Notes: a model not told the origin generated them from the sequence alone. Shown: positions 24,428-33,772, counted from the first letter of the stretch. The stretch: DNA of 64,000 nt from JAJRXR01 sp041402005 (GCA_041402005.1 JAWKTB010000004.1:310001-374000), one strand, 5' to 3'. Program-made: numbers and translations.

Positions 24428-26413
24428 ATGCCACCTCGACACGCCATCCAGACCCTGCTGACCGCCTGCTGGCTCGCTGTGGCCGGCGTCCCCACCGTCT
24501 GTCTCGCCCAAGAGGGCGAGCAGACGCCCCAGGAGCAAGCACAGGCGGTCTCCGGCATCCAGTCGTTGGCAGACCTTGTCGAGGACGCGAAACGCCCGCG
24601 CCCGGAGCGGTTCGACGCGGCGGTCAAGCTCGTCGCCGCGGGGGGCTCGCGCGAGGCCCTGCTCGCGATCAACGCGATCCTCGGTCGTGGAACGGGGGAC
24701 GCCTCCGGCGCCCGGGTGCTGCTGGAGGCGATGGCCCGCACGCCGGTCGCGCCCAGGGAACTCTGGGCCTCGGTCTCCCTGGTCCCGGTGCAGGATGACC
24801 CCTCGGTGCGGGCGCTGGTCGCGTCCGCGGCGGGGTCGTTCCGGACGCGCCAGGCGGCGGAGATGCTCGTCGGGCTCCTGCGCGATGACCCGGACACGAC
24901 GGTGCGAAAGGCAGCCCACGCGGCGTTGATCCGCATGTCTGGGCGGGATCTGCCGTCGGACGCCGAGGCGTGGGAGGGGTGGCTGAGCCGCCAGGGGACG
25001 GTCGACGGCGTCGCGTGGCTGGGGGGTCTGATCGAGGGGCTCGCCTCGCGCGCCGACGAGCAGGAACGCCGGGCCCAGGTCGCGGAGGCGAAGCTGGTCG
25101 AGGCGTATCGGCGCCTGCACCTGGCCCTGGCGCCCGAGGCACGCTCCGGTCTGCTGGCTTCGATGCTGCACGAGCCGATCCCGGCGGTCCGGGCGCTCGC
25201 GTTCGATCTGATCGACCGGGAGCTGGCCTCGTCGCTCGAGCTTGGGCCCGAGGTTGGCGAGGCGACGGTCTCGCTGCTTGGGGACCCCGACCCGGCGATC
25301 CGAAGACGGGCGGCGGCGCTGGTCGTGCGGCTCGCGCCCGAGTCTGGGGCCGGGGCGATCCTCGAACGGCTGAAGGTGGAGCGTGAGCCCAGCGTGGCGG
25401 CGGCGCTGCTGCGCGGGGTCACCAGGTGGCCCAGCGAGGAGGCGGCGCGCGCGGTGGCCCGCTGGGCCTCGGCGCCCCCGCCGGTCGGCGACGCGGCGCT
25501 CGAGGCGGCCTGGTCCCTCTCGCGCGCCGGGGCGCTGGGAGAGACGGAGGTCCGCGCCGACCTCTTGCGCGCCCTCCGCGATCGCGAGCCCAAGGGCCTG
25601 GCGCCCCCGGCGCTACGACTGCTCGCCCAGCTCGGCGACGATCGCGACCGCGACCGCCTGCGCGATTTGCTGACGGGCGACGACGCGGACGTCCGCAAAC
25701 GCGTGGGCGAGGCGCTCTCCTCGGACCCCGGCTCGCTGGACGCGATCGTGACCGCGGCCGGCAAGGACCCGGCGCTCTACGACACCGCCCGGCGGGCGCT
25801 GACCTCGCAACGTCCCACGGTCGATGGCCTTCGGGCGCTGTGCGAGCTGACGCCGCCCAGCCCCGAGACGAGGCAGTCGGCGATCCTCGACTTCTGCTCG
25901 CGCCTGCCCCTCCCGGAGTTGATCCGCGGGGCGCCGACGATCACCGACACGATGCTGCGCGAGCAGGCGCTGTCACGCCTCGAGCAGAACCTCCCGGCGG
26001 ACGGCTCCGCCGCTGGAGGTGATCTCGGCGAGGGGATGATTCGGCTCGCGGAGGCCCGCCTCGAACTGGGCCGGTCGACGGAGGCGTTGGCGGCGCTCGA
26101 CCGGGCCCAGGTCGAAGCGGAGCGCGCCGAGCTCGTGCGCGAAGCGACGAACACGCGGGTGTCCTGCCTGCTGGCGCTGGGGCGGGTCGAGGAGGCGAGC
26201 GCCTTGGACGCGGGCGCGGACGCGTGGCTGCGCGGCCTCGAGCTGGCGGTCGGCACGCCCAACGCGAGGTGGGTGCATGACGAGCTGACGGTGCGCTTCG
26301 CCGGGGCGCTCACAGAGGCGCAGAGCGCGAGGCTCGCGTCGTTGCGGACGCGGCTTGCCAAGGCGGAGCCGGGGCGGTCACCCGGGCAGCCCGAGACCGA
26401 CGACGAGCCATGA
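24428..26413 (+). CDS. Secreted HEAT-repeat protein
   Basis: 661 residues from ATG 24428. Residues 1-27 are a signal peptide (AIQTLLTACWLAVAGVPTVCLA). The rest is helical, with HEAT-like repeats clearest at ~110-180 (PSVRALVASAAGSFRTRQAAEMLVGLLRDDP), ~225-330 and ~400-480 (DVRKRVGEALSSDPG). A short coiled segment (~residues 185-220) separates the blocks. Likely a protein-protein interaction surface in the periplasm. Divergent from the TPR gene at 24257. No strong Shine-Dalgarno. Confidence 0.72.
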   Translation: MPPRHAIQTLLTACWLAVAGVPTVCLAQEGEQTPQEQAQAVSGIQSLADLVEDAKRPRPERFDAAVKLVAAGGSREALLAINAILGRGTGDASGARVLLEAMARTPVAPRELWASVSLVPVQDDPSVRALVASAAGSFRTRQAAEMLVGLLRDDPDTTVRKAAHAALIRMSGRDLPSDAEAWEGWLSRQGTVDGVAWLGGLIEGLASRADEQERRAQVAEAKLVEAYRRLHLALAPEARSGLLASMLHEPIPAVRALAFDLIDRELASSLELGPEVGEATVSLLGDPDPAIRRRAAALVVRLAPESGAGAILERLKVEREPSVAAALLRGVTRWPSEEAARAVARWASAPPPVGDAALEAAWSLSRAGALGETEVRADLLRALRDREPKGLAPPALRLLAQLGDDRDRDRLRDLLTGDDADVRKRVGEALSSDPGSLDAIVTAAGKDPALYDTARRALTSQRPTVDGLRALCELTPPSPETRQSAILDFCSRLPLPELIRGAPTITDTMLREQALSRLEQNLPADGSAAGGDLGEGMIRLAEARLELGRSTEALAALDRAQVEAERAELVREATNTRVSCLLALGRVEEASALDAGADAWLRGLELAVGTPNARWVHDELTVRFAGALTEAQSARLASLRTRLAKAEPGRSPGQPETDDEP

Positions 26414-26449
26414 GGCCTCGTTTTTCAGGATGAAGTGGCCCTGCGGCGG

Positions 26450-27274
26450 CTAGCGGAGCGGCTCGGCGCCGCCACGCCCGGCCTTGCGGAACCGCCCGAG
26501 CACGCCCTTGGCGCGGACGACCGGGGCGGGGGTCTCGGGGACGCCGGCGCGCCCGGGCAGCGCATCGCGCGCCTCGCGGGCCGAGGCGAAACCGCCGGCG
26601 GGGTCGAGCCCGCGCTCGAACCAGGCGTCCCACCCCTTGGGCAGGCGTCGGACGATCCGCGAGGCGCGGATCATCGGCTCCTCGGGGGGCAGGCCCGTGA
26701 GCAGCGTGTACCCGAGGAGCACGAACGAGCGGACCTCGTCGCGCACGACCTCGGGGCCGACGCCGGGCGACTGGCGCAGACGGTTGGCGAGACCATAGAG
26801 CTCGATGAGGACGCTGCCGTGCCGATCGACGAGCAGCTCGTCGGGCTCGGGCGCGCCGTGGACGACGCCGCGCTCGTGCGCGGTCATGACCGCCGACAAG
26901 AGATGGTCGAGCGTGCGCTCGCACTCAAAGGCGGGCAGTCGCCCGCCCTTGGCCTCGAGCACGTCGGCGAGGGTCACGAGCCCGCCCTGGTTGCCGGGGT
27001 AGGGCGCGACGACCCAGGGGCACCCGTCCTGCTCGAGCGAGTAACGCTCGATCGGCAGCGCGTGCGCGTGGGTGATCCGGGAGACCTCGTCGATGGTCGC
27101 GAGGGTCTCGCGGCGCTCGGAGTTGTCGCGGCAGGGCTCGAGGCGGTACAGCAGGTGATTCGTCCGGTCGCGCTCGTGCAGGGCGACCCAGCGCTGCCCA
27201 ACCCGACCATCGGCCAGGCGCCCGACCAAGCGGAACGGGCCGATGTGCGACGGGTGGTCCTGACGGTCTCGCAT
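26450..27274 (-). CDS. Degenerate protein-kinase-fold protein (pseudokinase)
   Basis: 274 residues from ATG 27274; ATG 27301 would add nine. The sequence follows a Ser/Thr kinase: IGPFRLVGRLADG in the glycine-loop position, then TLDHLLSAVMTAHERGVVHGAPEPDELLVDRHGSVLIELYG. In active kinases the last part reads HRDLKPxNIL...DFG. Here the HRD Asp is Ala or Pro, the Asn is Glu and DFG is replaced by ELYG; no VAIK lysine is evident. It is therefore probably inactive and may bind ATP or partners. No transmembrane helix. Confidence 0.7.
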   Translation of the reverse strand: MRDRQDHPSHIGPFRLVGRLADGRVGQRWVALHERDRTNHLLYRLEPCRDNSERRETLATIDEVSRITHAHALPIERYSLEQDGCPWVVAPYPGNQGGLVTLADVLEAKGGRLPAFECERTLDHLLSAVMTAHERGVVHGAPEPDELLVDRHGSVLIELYGLANRLRQSPGVGPEVVRDEVRSFVLLGYTLLTGLPPEEPMIRASRIVRRLPKGWDAWFERGLDPAGGFASAREARDALPGRAGVPETPAPVVRAKGVLGRFRKAGRGGAEPLR

Positions 27275-27499
27275 CCGGCCTGCGTCCTCCACCCCCGGCA
27301 TGACGCGCCGGGGGGACCCTGGACATGGCCACGATTCTAGCCCCTCCCCCGAAACGATGACGAGCGGGCGAGAATCGCGGCGCACCTCGGCTATCGGACG
27401 CGGAGGCGCCCCCACGCCAGTCTTTCCGGGCGACCCGGGGCCAGGATCACCCCCGAGGTAGGCTCGTATCGGCTCGCGAAGGCGCGTCCAGGGGCGGCC

Positions 27500-28231
27500 A
27501 TGATCTCATTCGTCATCCCGGCCCACAACGAGCAGACGCTGATCGGGCGGACGATCCGCGCGATCCACGGCGCGGCCCAGCCTCTGGGCATCGCCTACGA
27601 GGTGGTCGTCGCCGACGACGACTCGGACGACGCGACGGGTCAGATCGCCCAGGGCGCGGGGGCGCGAGTAGTCCGGGTGAGTCACCGCCAGATCGCCGCG
27701 ACGCGCAACGCGGGCGCCCGGGCGTCGGGCGGGAACGTGCTCATCTTCGTGGACGCGGACACCGTGGTGACGGCGCGTGCTGTGCGCGACACGGTGCGGG
27801 CGATGGAGCGCGGGGCGACCTACGGCGGGGCGGAGATCCGATGGGACGGACGGGTTCCCCTCTGGACGACCTTGATCTTGAGGATGATGCTGATCGGGTA
27901 CGAGCGCTTCGGGTTCGCCTCGGGCGCGTACCTGTACGCCCGGCGCGACGCGTTCGAGGCGGTCGGCGGATTCGACGAGACCCTGTTCGCGGGCGAGGAG
28001 ATCGACGTCTGCCAGCGCCTGGGGCGGCGGGGACGCCACGCCTGGGTGCGCACGCCGGTGTACACCTCAGGACGCAAGCTGCGGACGTTCTCGTTCATCG
28101 AACTGCTCGGCGCCACCGGACGCCTGGCGGTGCTGGGCAGGCGGGGCGTGAGCACCCGCGAGAGCCTGGACCTGTGGTACGGCCCGAGGCGGGAGGACCC
28201 GGCGGGCGTGCCCGACGTCTGCCCGGAGTGA
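27500..28231 (+). CDS. Family 2 glycosyltransferase
   Basis: 243 residues from ATG 27500, with AGGGGCGG upstream. It has the GT-A fold: ISFVIPAHNEQTLIGRTI at the N-terminus, EVVVADDDSDDATG for UDP binding, the metal-binding DXD as VDADT, and GFDETLFAGEEIDVCQRLGRRG with the catalytic base region. A membrane-associated segment TLILRMMLIGY is present but no clear transmembrane pair. It probably transfers a sugar or glycerol-phosphate-type group to a lipid or polysaccharide acceptor. Donor unknown. Confidence 0.88.
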   Translation: MISFVIPAHNEQTLIGRTIRAIHGAAQPLGIAYEVVVADDDSDDATGQIAQGAGARVVRVSHRQIAATRNAGARASGGNVLIFVDADTVVTARAVRDTVRAMERGATYGGAEIRWDGRVPLWTTLILRMMLIGYERFGFASGAYLYARRDAFEAVGGFDETLFAGEEIDVCQRLGRRGRHAWVRTPVYTSGRKLRTFSFIELLGATGRLAVLGRRGVSTRESLDLWYGPRREDPAGVPDVCPE

Positions 28232-28258
28232 CGCCCGGGGACCGCACGATCCCATCCC

Positions 28259-28264
28259 TATACT
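28259..28264 (+). promoter_or_regulatory. Putative -10 TATACT of aspS
   Basis: Best -10 match in the window. The transcript would start near 28271 and carry a leader with AGGGAG (28281-28286) before ATG 28296, so this gene is leadered, unlike several neighbours. Confidence 0.45.
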
Positions 28265-28295
28265 CCCGCCCGTTTTTCACAGGGAGCCTTTCTCT

Positions 28296-30083
28296 ATGCG
28301 CACGCGCACACACACCGCCGGCGAGCTCCGCGAGGAGCACATCGGCAAGGAAGTCCGACTCTGCGGCTGGGTCCACGCCCGGCGCGAGCAGTCCGCCGAG
28401 CTGGTGTTCGTGGACGTGCGCGATCGGCACGGGATCACGCAGCTGGTCTTCGACGCCGAGGACTCGGGGGCGGAACTGCCCAAGGAGGCCAAGGGGCTCC
28501 ACCTGGAGGACGTGGTCGGGGCGAAGGGGGTCGTTCGGGCCCGCGCGAGCGTGAATAGCAAGATCCCGACCGGCAAGGTCGAGGTGGTGGTGACGGAGCT
28601 GGAGGTCTTGAGCCGCACCGCCAAGCCGCCCCTGATCGCCTCGGACGAGGAGAACCTGCCGGCGGAGGAGACGAGGCTCAAGCACCGGTACCTGGACCTG
28701 CGCCGCCCGAAGATGCAGAAGATCATCCAGACGCGGCACCGGGTCGCCAAGCTCGCCCGCGACTACTTCGACGAACAAGGGTTCCTGGAGATCGAGACGC
28801 CGTGCCTGACGCGCTCGACGCCCGAGGGGGCGCGGGACTATCTGGTGCCGTCGCGCCAGCAGGCGGGGATGTGGTACGCGCTGCCCCAGTCACCCCAGCT
28901 GTTCAAGCAGATCCTGATGGTGGCGGGGTGCGACCGGTACCTGCAGATCTGCCGATGCTTCCGCGACGAGGACCCGCGGGCGGACCGCCAGGCGGAGTTC
29001 ACGCAGATCGACTGCGAGCTGAGCTTCGTGGACCGCGAGACGGTGATCAACGTCATGGAGGGGTTCGCGCGTCGTCTGTGGAAGGAGATCCTCGGGTACG
29101 ACGCGGGCGAGTTCCCGCGGATGACGTACCGCGAGGCGATGGACCGCTTCGGGATCGACCGCCCGGACACGCGGTACGGGCTGGAGCTGGTGGACATCTC
29201 CGACCTGGCGGGCAAGACCGAGTTCAAGGTGTTCACCGAGGCGCTGGGCAAGGAGCGCGGGATCGTGAAGGCGATCCGCGTGCCGGGGGGCGCGGAGAAG
29301 TTGACGCGGAAGATCACGGACGGGTACAGCAAGTTCGTGCAGGACTTCGGCGCCGGGGGCGTGCCGGTGACCAAGGTCGCGGGCGGGACGCTCGAGGCGG
29401 GGATCGCCAAGTTCGTCGAGCCGATCGCCAAGGAGTTGATCGAGCGGCTGGGCGCCGAGGACGGCGACACCATCCTCTTTGGCGCCGACACGTACTCGGT
29501 CTGCACCAAGGCGCTGGGAGAGCTGCGCCAGAAGGTCGCCCGCGACATGGACATGGTCCCCGAGGGTCAGTGGAACTTCCTCTGGGTGATCGACTTCCCG
29601 ATGTTCGAGTACAACGAGGAGTCGGGACGGTTCTACGCGATGCACCATCCTTTTACAGCCCCCTCGGACCCGGAGCTCGACCGCTTCATGGCCGCCGCCC
29701 CTTCCGAGCGCGAGACCATCGAGTCGATCGTCTCGGACGGGTACGACATGGTCGTCAACGGCTCGGAGATCGGCGGCGGCTCCATCCGTATCCACCGCCA
29801 GGACGTGCAGAAGAAGGTGTTCGAGCTGCTGGGGATCTCGGAGGCCGAGGCGAAGCTGAAGTTCAGCTTCCTGCTCGATGCGCTCAGCTACGGCGCCCCG
29901 CCCCATGGCGGGATCGCCTTCGGCCTCGACAGGCTCGTCATGCACCTGGCGGGGACGGACAACATCCGCGACGTGATCGCGTTCCCCAAGACGCAGACGG
30001 GGGCTGACCTGATGTGCGAGGCGCCGAACGTTGTGGACGCCGGACAGCTCGAGGAGTTGCACGTGAAGAGCACGGCCAAGTAG
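28296..30083 (+). CDS. aspS: Aspartate--tRNA ligase
   Basis: 595 residues, the usual length for bacterial-type AspRS. The N-terminal OB-fold (residues ~10-110, LCGWVHARREQSAELVFVDV) binds the anticodon. Class II motif 2 is seen as FRDEDPRADRQAEFTQID and motif 3 as GIAFGLDRLVM; between them lies the GAD insertion domain typical of bacterial enzymes. It charges the tRNA-Asp encoded at 9169. Whether it also charges tRNA-Asn depends on the presence of asnS or gatCAB elsewhere. Confidence 0.97.
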   Translation: MRTRTHTAGELREEHIGKEVRLCGWVHARREQSAELVFVDVRDRHGITQLVFDAEDSGAELPKEAKGLHLEDVVGAKGVVRARASVNSKIPTGKVEVVVTELEVLSRTAKPPLIASDEENLPAEETRLKHRYLDLRRPKMQKIIQTRHRVAKLARDYFDEQGFLEIETPCLTRSTPEGARDYLVPSRQQAGMWYALPQSPQLFKQILMVAGCDRYLQICRCFRDEDPRADRQAEFTQIDCELSFVDRETVINVMEGFARRLWKEILGYDAGEFPRMTYREAMDRFGIDRPDTRYGLELVDISDLAGKTEFKVFTEALGKERGIVKAIRVPGGAEKLTRKITDGYSKFVQDFGAGGVPVTKVAGGTLEAGIAKFVEPIAKELIERLGAEDGDTILFGADTYSVCTKALGELRQKVARDMDMVPEGQWNFLWVIDFPMFEYNEESGRFYAMHHPFTAPSDPELDRFMAAAPSERETIESIVSDGYDMVVNGSEIGGGSIRIHRQDVQKKVFELLGISEAEAKLKFSFLLDALSYGAPPHGGIAFGLDRLVMHLAGTDNIRDVIAFPKTQTGADLMCEAPNVVDAGQLEELHVKSTAK

Positions 30084-30105
30084 CCTCTGCGAGCTGGATG
30101 GCCGC

Positions 30106-30651
30106 GTGAACGCCAAGAGCACGAGCCCGGAGCAGAGCGGCAAGTTCTCGGTGCTTGATCGTGCGTGGTGGACGGGGCAGCCGAGCACTCGCGAAGCACG
30201 ACTCACCGAGCGGGTAGCGCTGTACGAGGCGGCGCTGAAGAGACCGGATCAGATCGACAAAGAAATGCTCGCCCTGGACTTCCAATCCCGTCACTCGATA
30301 TTTCGGAATTGGAACCCGATGAGCTGGCACTTGCTCTTGCCCGCGATCGGTGTCGCCGCTGTCGTCGCCCTCATGTTCAACCACGGCGTGCTGATGATTG
30401 TCATCGTTGGAATCACCTCATCCGGTGTCCTCCTATGGGCATGCCGATTGCGGCTACTCAAGAGCCGCACGGCAGCTCACCTTTCACGCTTGGAGTGCCC
30501 GGATTGCGCCGAACCACTCGATTCGGTTCCAGATGCGATCGAGCTCGATGAGAACCGGATAGGCCCATCGGCGTGCCCCTTGTGCGGCGTCCGCTGGCCG
30601 CGAGTACCTCCGACGCCGTACGTGCGAGCCGCGTCCCGCGATGACGGATGA
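30106..30651 (+). CDS. Membrane protein with C-terminal zinc ribbon
   Basis: 181 residues from GTG 30106, 22 nt after aspS. Two transmembrane helices (~residues 74-92 and 95-113; LLLPAIGVAAVVALMF and VLMIVIVGITSSGVLLWA) precede a zinc ribbon with Cys pairs CPDC and CPLC. This layout, a short membrane hairpin with a CxxC ribbon, recurs in planctomycetes (another copy, broken, is at 39369). Function unknown. It overlaps the next gene by 11 nt, so the two are translationally linked. Confidence 0.65.
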   Translation: MNAKSTSPEQSGKFSVLDRAWWTGQPSTREARLTERVALYEAALKRPDQIDKEMLALDFQSRHSIFRNWNPMSWHLLLPAIGVAAVVALMFNHGVLMIVIVGITSSGVLLWACRLRLLKSRTAAHLSRLECPDCAEPLDSVPDAIELDENRIGPSACPLCGVRWPRVPPTPYVRAASRDDG

Positions 30652-31459
30652 CCGACAATACATCCCCGAGGGCGCCCGTGTCGCGCTGCGGCACTGGCTC
30701 GAACTCCTCGGTCTCTTCGTCGCTGTCCCCGTGGCGTTCTGGTGGACGCGGGCGAACCCAGGACAGGCCGCGGCCTGGCTCGGCAAGATCGGCGTCACGG
30801 GGCGTCTGGCCGAGATGATCGCCGGCGGCAGGCTTATGATCCCGACGCTGCTCGTATTTGCGCTTGGGTGCCTGTTCGCGCTGATCTTCGACGCACGGTT
30901 CGAGAACCGGAGGCTGTGGGGCTTCCGCGCGGGACTCCGTGAGATCCCGCGGATCCTTGCGATCTACGTGCCCAGCGTGCTCGTGCTGAGCGGGATGATC
31001 TGGTTGCTGCAGCCGGGCTCGGCACTCGTCGAGGAAGCCGCGGCGTACGGGATCGCGCTGCCCACGCTCGACCCGAACGCGTCGTGGCTGAACCTGCCCC
31101 TCAATCGGACGACGCTCTGGGTCGCGATCATGTTCCTGTACCCGGTGTTCTCGGTGTGGCCTCAGGAGGTGGTCTACCGGGCGTTCTTCTTCCACCGGTA
31201 CGCGCCGATCCTGCGGGCGCCCGTAGCGAGAATCCTCGTCGGCGCCGCGGTCTTCGGGTTCATGCACGTCGTCTTCCTGAACTGGCTCGCGCCCGCGATG
31301 ACGTTCGTCGGGGGTCTCTTGTTCTGCTGGACGTACGAGCGGAGCCGGAGCCTGTTTGCCGCGACGCTCGAGCACGCCCTGTGGGGATGCTACGTGTTCA
31401 CGATCGGGATCGGGTGGTACTTCTACGGCGGGGGCGTGCAGGCGTGGGCGAGCCCGTAG
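30641..31459 (+). CDS. CPBP-family intramembrane metalloprotease
   Basis: 272 residues with about seven transmembrane helices. Family motifs are PQEVVYRAFF (normally EExxxR), FMHVVFLNW (His on the next helix) and EHALWGCY (last conserved His). The first Glu of the EE pair is Gln here; the second Glu and the Arg are kept. Such proteins include CAAX prenyl proteases and bacteriocin-immunity proteins; the substrate is unknown. The gene begins inside the end of the zinc-ribbon membrane-protein gene. Confidence 0.8.
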   Translation: MTDDRQYIPEGARVALRHWLELLGLFVAVPVAFWWTRANPGQAAAWLGKIGVTGRLAEMIAGGRLMIPTLLVFALGCLFALIFDARFENRRLWGFRAGLREIPRILAIYVPSVLVLSGMIWLLQPGSALVEEAAAYGIALPTLDPNASWLNLPLNRTTLWVAIMFLYPVFSVWPQEVVYRAFFFHRYAPILRAPVARILVGAAVFGFMHVVFLNWLAPAMTFVGGLLFCWTYERSRSLFAATLEHALWGCYVFTIGIGWYFYGGGVQAWASP

Positions 31460-31464
31460 GGGGT

Positions 31465-32541
31465 TCAAGCCGCGGCGGCGGGCGGAGGCGCGTCGGAGTC
31501 GGCGGTGGTTACGCGGTTCTTGCCGGCGCCCTTGGACTGGTACATCGCCCGGTCCGCCGAGTGGAGGACGTCGCCAAGCTCCGCCTGAGTCCCGTTCGGG
31601 ATGATGCGGACGCCCAGGCTGGCGCCGATCTCGATCATGGCGCCAACTGTGTCGAGGCGGAGGGGCTCGGAGATGATCGCCGCGTGCATGTGCCTGGCGA
31701 GACCCTCGGCGAAGCAGACGCTCTCACAGGGGGTGACGATGGCGAGGAACTCATCGCCACCCAAACGCCCGATCGAGTCCGTGGAGCGGATCATGGCGAT
31801 GGCGCGTTTGGCGACGATGCGCAGGGCCTCGTCACCGGCGGCGTGCCCGTACGTGTCGTTGACGAGCTTGAACCCGTCGAGGTCGAGCACGACGAACGCG
31901 GTCGCGCCCTGACCAATCGCGGTGCGCCGGAGCGACTCGGTCGCGATCTCCTCGATCCCCATCCGGTTCCAGACACGCGTGAGGGCGTCGATCCTGGCCT
32001 TGCGGCTCTCGGCGGAGTAATGCTCGATGAGCGAGGCCTGCACGGCGCGGGACGAGGCGGACCGCAGTTCGGATTCGACGAGCTGGGCCATGTCCCGCAG
32101 GCTGTCGAGCTCGCCCTCCCCGAACTTGCGAGGCTGGTGGTCCTTGACGCACAGGACGCCGATGTGTGACCCGTCCTCGGCGTGGATGGGGGCGCCGGCG
32201 TAGAAGACGATGTTTTGCTCGCCGGTCACGAGCGGGTTTTCCCGGAATCGTTCGTCCCGGCGAGCATCCTCGATCATGAAGACGTCGTCCTGCAGGATGG
32301 CGTGCCCACAGAAGGAGATGTCGCGCGAGGTCTCGGTCAGGGCGCAGCCCTGGATGGACTTGAACCACTGGCGGTCGGTCTCGATGAAGGAGATGGCCGC
32401 GATCGGGACGCAGAGGAGGCGCTGGGTGAGGCGGGTGAGCCGCTCGAAGCGCTCCTCCAGGGGCGTCTCGACGATGTTCAGCTGGCGCAACGACTTCAGA
32501 CGGATCGGCTCGTCGGGCGAGAGGGGCGGGCGGCAGTACAT
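31465..32541 (-). CDS. GAF-GGDEF diguanylate cyclase
   Basis: 358 residues from ATG 32541, with GGAGG upstream. The N-terminal GAF domain (~residues 20-165; SFCGHAILQDDVFMIEDA) senses a ligand or light. A helical linker leads to a GGDEF domain: DALTRVWNR, LDLDGFKLVNDTYGHAAGD and the catalytic RLGGDEFLAI. The product-inhibition I-site RSTD lies exactly five residues before GGDEF. It should make cyclic di-GMP with feedback control. No transmembrane segment, so it is cytoplasmic. Converges with the CPBP gene (5 nt apart). Confidence 0.92.
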   Translation of the reverse strand: MYCRPPLSPDEPIRLKSLRQLNIVETPLEERFERLTRLTQRLLCVPIAAISFIETDRQWFKSIQGCALTETSRDISFCGHAILQDDVFMIEDARRDERFRENPLVTGEQNIVFYAGAPIHAEDGSHIGVLCVKDHQPRKFGEGELDSLRDMAQLVESELRSASSRAVQASLIEHYSAESRKARIDALTRVWNRMGIEEIATESLRRTAIGQGATAFVVLDLDGFKLVNDTYGHAAGDEALRIVAKRAIAMIRSTDSIGRLGGDEFLAIVTPCESVCFAEGLARHMHAAIISEPLRLDTVGAMIEIGASLGVRIIPNGTQAELGDVLHSADRAMYQSKGAGKNRVTTADSDAPPPAAAA

Positions 32542-32674
32542 ACGCAGCCTCCGGGACGGACGCTCACCCAGGCAGATCGGGTCGTCATCAAGGCTTGTTC
32601 AAGATGCCGGGGCGGAGGGAGGATTATCGGGGGGGCGTCATGCCGATTGCGCGGCAGACCCCCCGCATTCCGAA

Positions 32675-33250
32675 TCACCGCAACGCCCGCTCGATGGCGC
32701 CGACGAGAGCGTGCAGGAGGAGCATGTGGACCTCCTGGATGCGGTCACTCGTGGCGCCCGGCGCGATCCACTGGAAATCACCCGCCCCGTTGAGGGCGCC
32801 CCCGCCCTTGCCGAGCAGGAGGGCGATGCGCATCGTGCGAGACCGCGCCGCCTTGACGGCGCGGATGATGTTCTCGGAGTTCCCGCTCGTCGAGAGGGCG
32901 ACCAGCACGTCGCCCTCGCGTCCCAGTCCCTCGACCCAGCGGGAGAAGATGGCGTCGAAGCCATAGTCGTTGGCGACGCAGGTCAGGTGCCCCGGGTCGA
33001 TGCAGGCGATCGCCGGGATCGGGGGGCGGTCGTCGCGATAGCGTCCGGTCAACTCCTCGCAGAAGTGCATGGCGTCGGCGCAGGAGCCGCCGTTGCCGAT
33101 CGCGAGGATCTTCCCGCCCGCTCGTACCGAGTCGGCGCAGACGCGGGCCAGGTCCGCGACCCTGCGTGCGTTCTCGGGGTCGGCGCGGAACGTGTCCAGG
33201 GCCGAGGCGGCGTCGGCGAACTCCGCGCTGATGCGTTCCGCCTCGCTCAC
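32675..33250 (-). CDS. gmhA: SIS-domain phosphoheptose isomerase-like protein
   Basis: 191 residues. GmhA converts sedoheptulose-7-phosphate to D-glycero-manno-heptose-7-phosphate for heptose-containing envelope polysaccharides. Family motifs are GNGGSCADAMHFCEEL (phosphate site), CVANDYGFD and SRWVEGLG, LSTSGNSENII, and the metal-site His near the C-terminus (EVHMLLLHAL). Length is typical. It overlaps the EamA gene by 4 nt (33247-33250), so the two are in one operon. Other heptose genes are not adjacent. Confidence 0.85.
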   Translation of the reverse strand: MSEAERISAEFADAASALDTFRADPENARRVADLARVCADSVRAGGKILAIGNGGSCADAMHFCEELTGRYRDDRPPIPAIACIDPGHLTCVANDYGFDAIFSRWVEGLGREGDVLVALSTSGNSENIIRAVKAARSRTMRIALLLGKGGGALNGAGDFQWIAPGATSDRIQEVHMLLLHALVGAIERALR

Positions 33251-33738
33251 GGCGTCACCCCCGGCGACGGGCTGTGCGTCGTGGGGCCGAACGTCAGCAG
33301 CACGACGCCCGCAAGAATCAGCGCGACCGCGATCATCTTGCGCATGCTCATGGACTCACCCAGCACCAGCCAGCCCAGCAGCACCGCGGTCGCGGGCGCC
33401 AGCGCGAACGCGATCGGCTTGACACGGCTGATCTCGCCCAGGCTGAGGGCGGCGTAGAAGCAGATCATCGCCGCCGCCCCCGCGACCACGCCCGAGCCCA
33501 GCGTCAAGAGCGCCCAGTTGCGCGCGCCCGCCTCGGACCAGCTCGTCGCCTCGGCGGGCGCCTTGAACGCCTTGGCCGCGACGAGGTAGGCGAGCCAGAT
33601 CAGGGGCAGGGCGACAGTTGAGCGGATCGCGATCGCGGCGAACGGCCCGAAGCGTCCCGAGTGCAGGACCGCGCGCGTGCAGACCTCGCCCACGCCCCAG
33701 CACAGACCGGCCGCGATGGCGAGCATGATCGCCTTCAT
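33247..33738 (-). CDS. Half-size EamA (DMT) transporter
   Basis: 163 residues from ATG 33738. One EamA unit of about five helices is present (AIMLAIAAGLCWGVGEV through MIAVALILAGVVLLTFG), whereas most EamA proteins have two units in ~290 residues. It would have to dimerise, as EmrE-type transporters do. TACCCT lies exactly 7 nt before the start and there is no Shine-Dalgarno. Translationally coupled to gmhA, perhaps moving a related phosphate or sugar, which is inference. Confidence 0.78.
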   Translation of the reverse strand: MKAIMLAIAAGLCWGVGEVCTRAVLHSGRFGPFAAIAIRSTVALPLIWLAYLVAAKAFKAPAEATSWSEAGARNWALLTLGSGVVAGAAAMICFYAALSLGEISRVKPIAFALAPATAVLLGWLVLGESMSMRKMIAVALILAGVVLLTFGPTTHSPSPGVTP

Positions 33739-33745
33739 GACGACG

Positions 33746-33751
33746 AGGGTA
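33746..33751 (-). promoter_or_regulatory. Putative -10 hexamer TACCCT, leaderless start of EamA gene
   Basis: Seven nt before ATG 33738. Confidence 0.45.
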
Positions 33752-33772
33752 GGCGGACGCGCGCCGAGAAAT

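Noticed and set aside
27300..27345. TAGAAT plus 7 nt plus ATG at 27326 before the pseudokinase
   Set aside because: That ATG is out of frame with the kinase. It may mark the promoter, but not the start codon.
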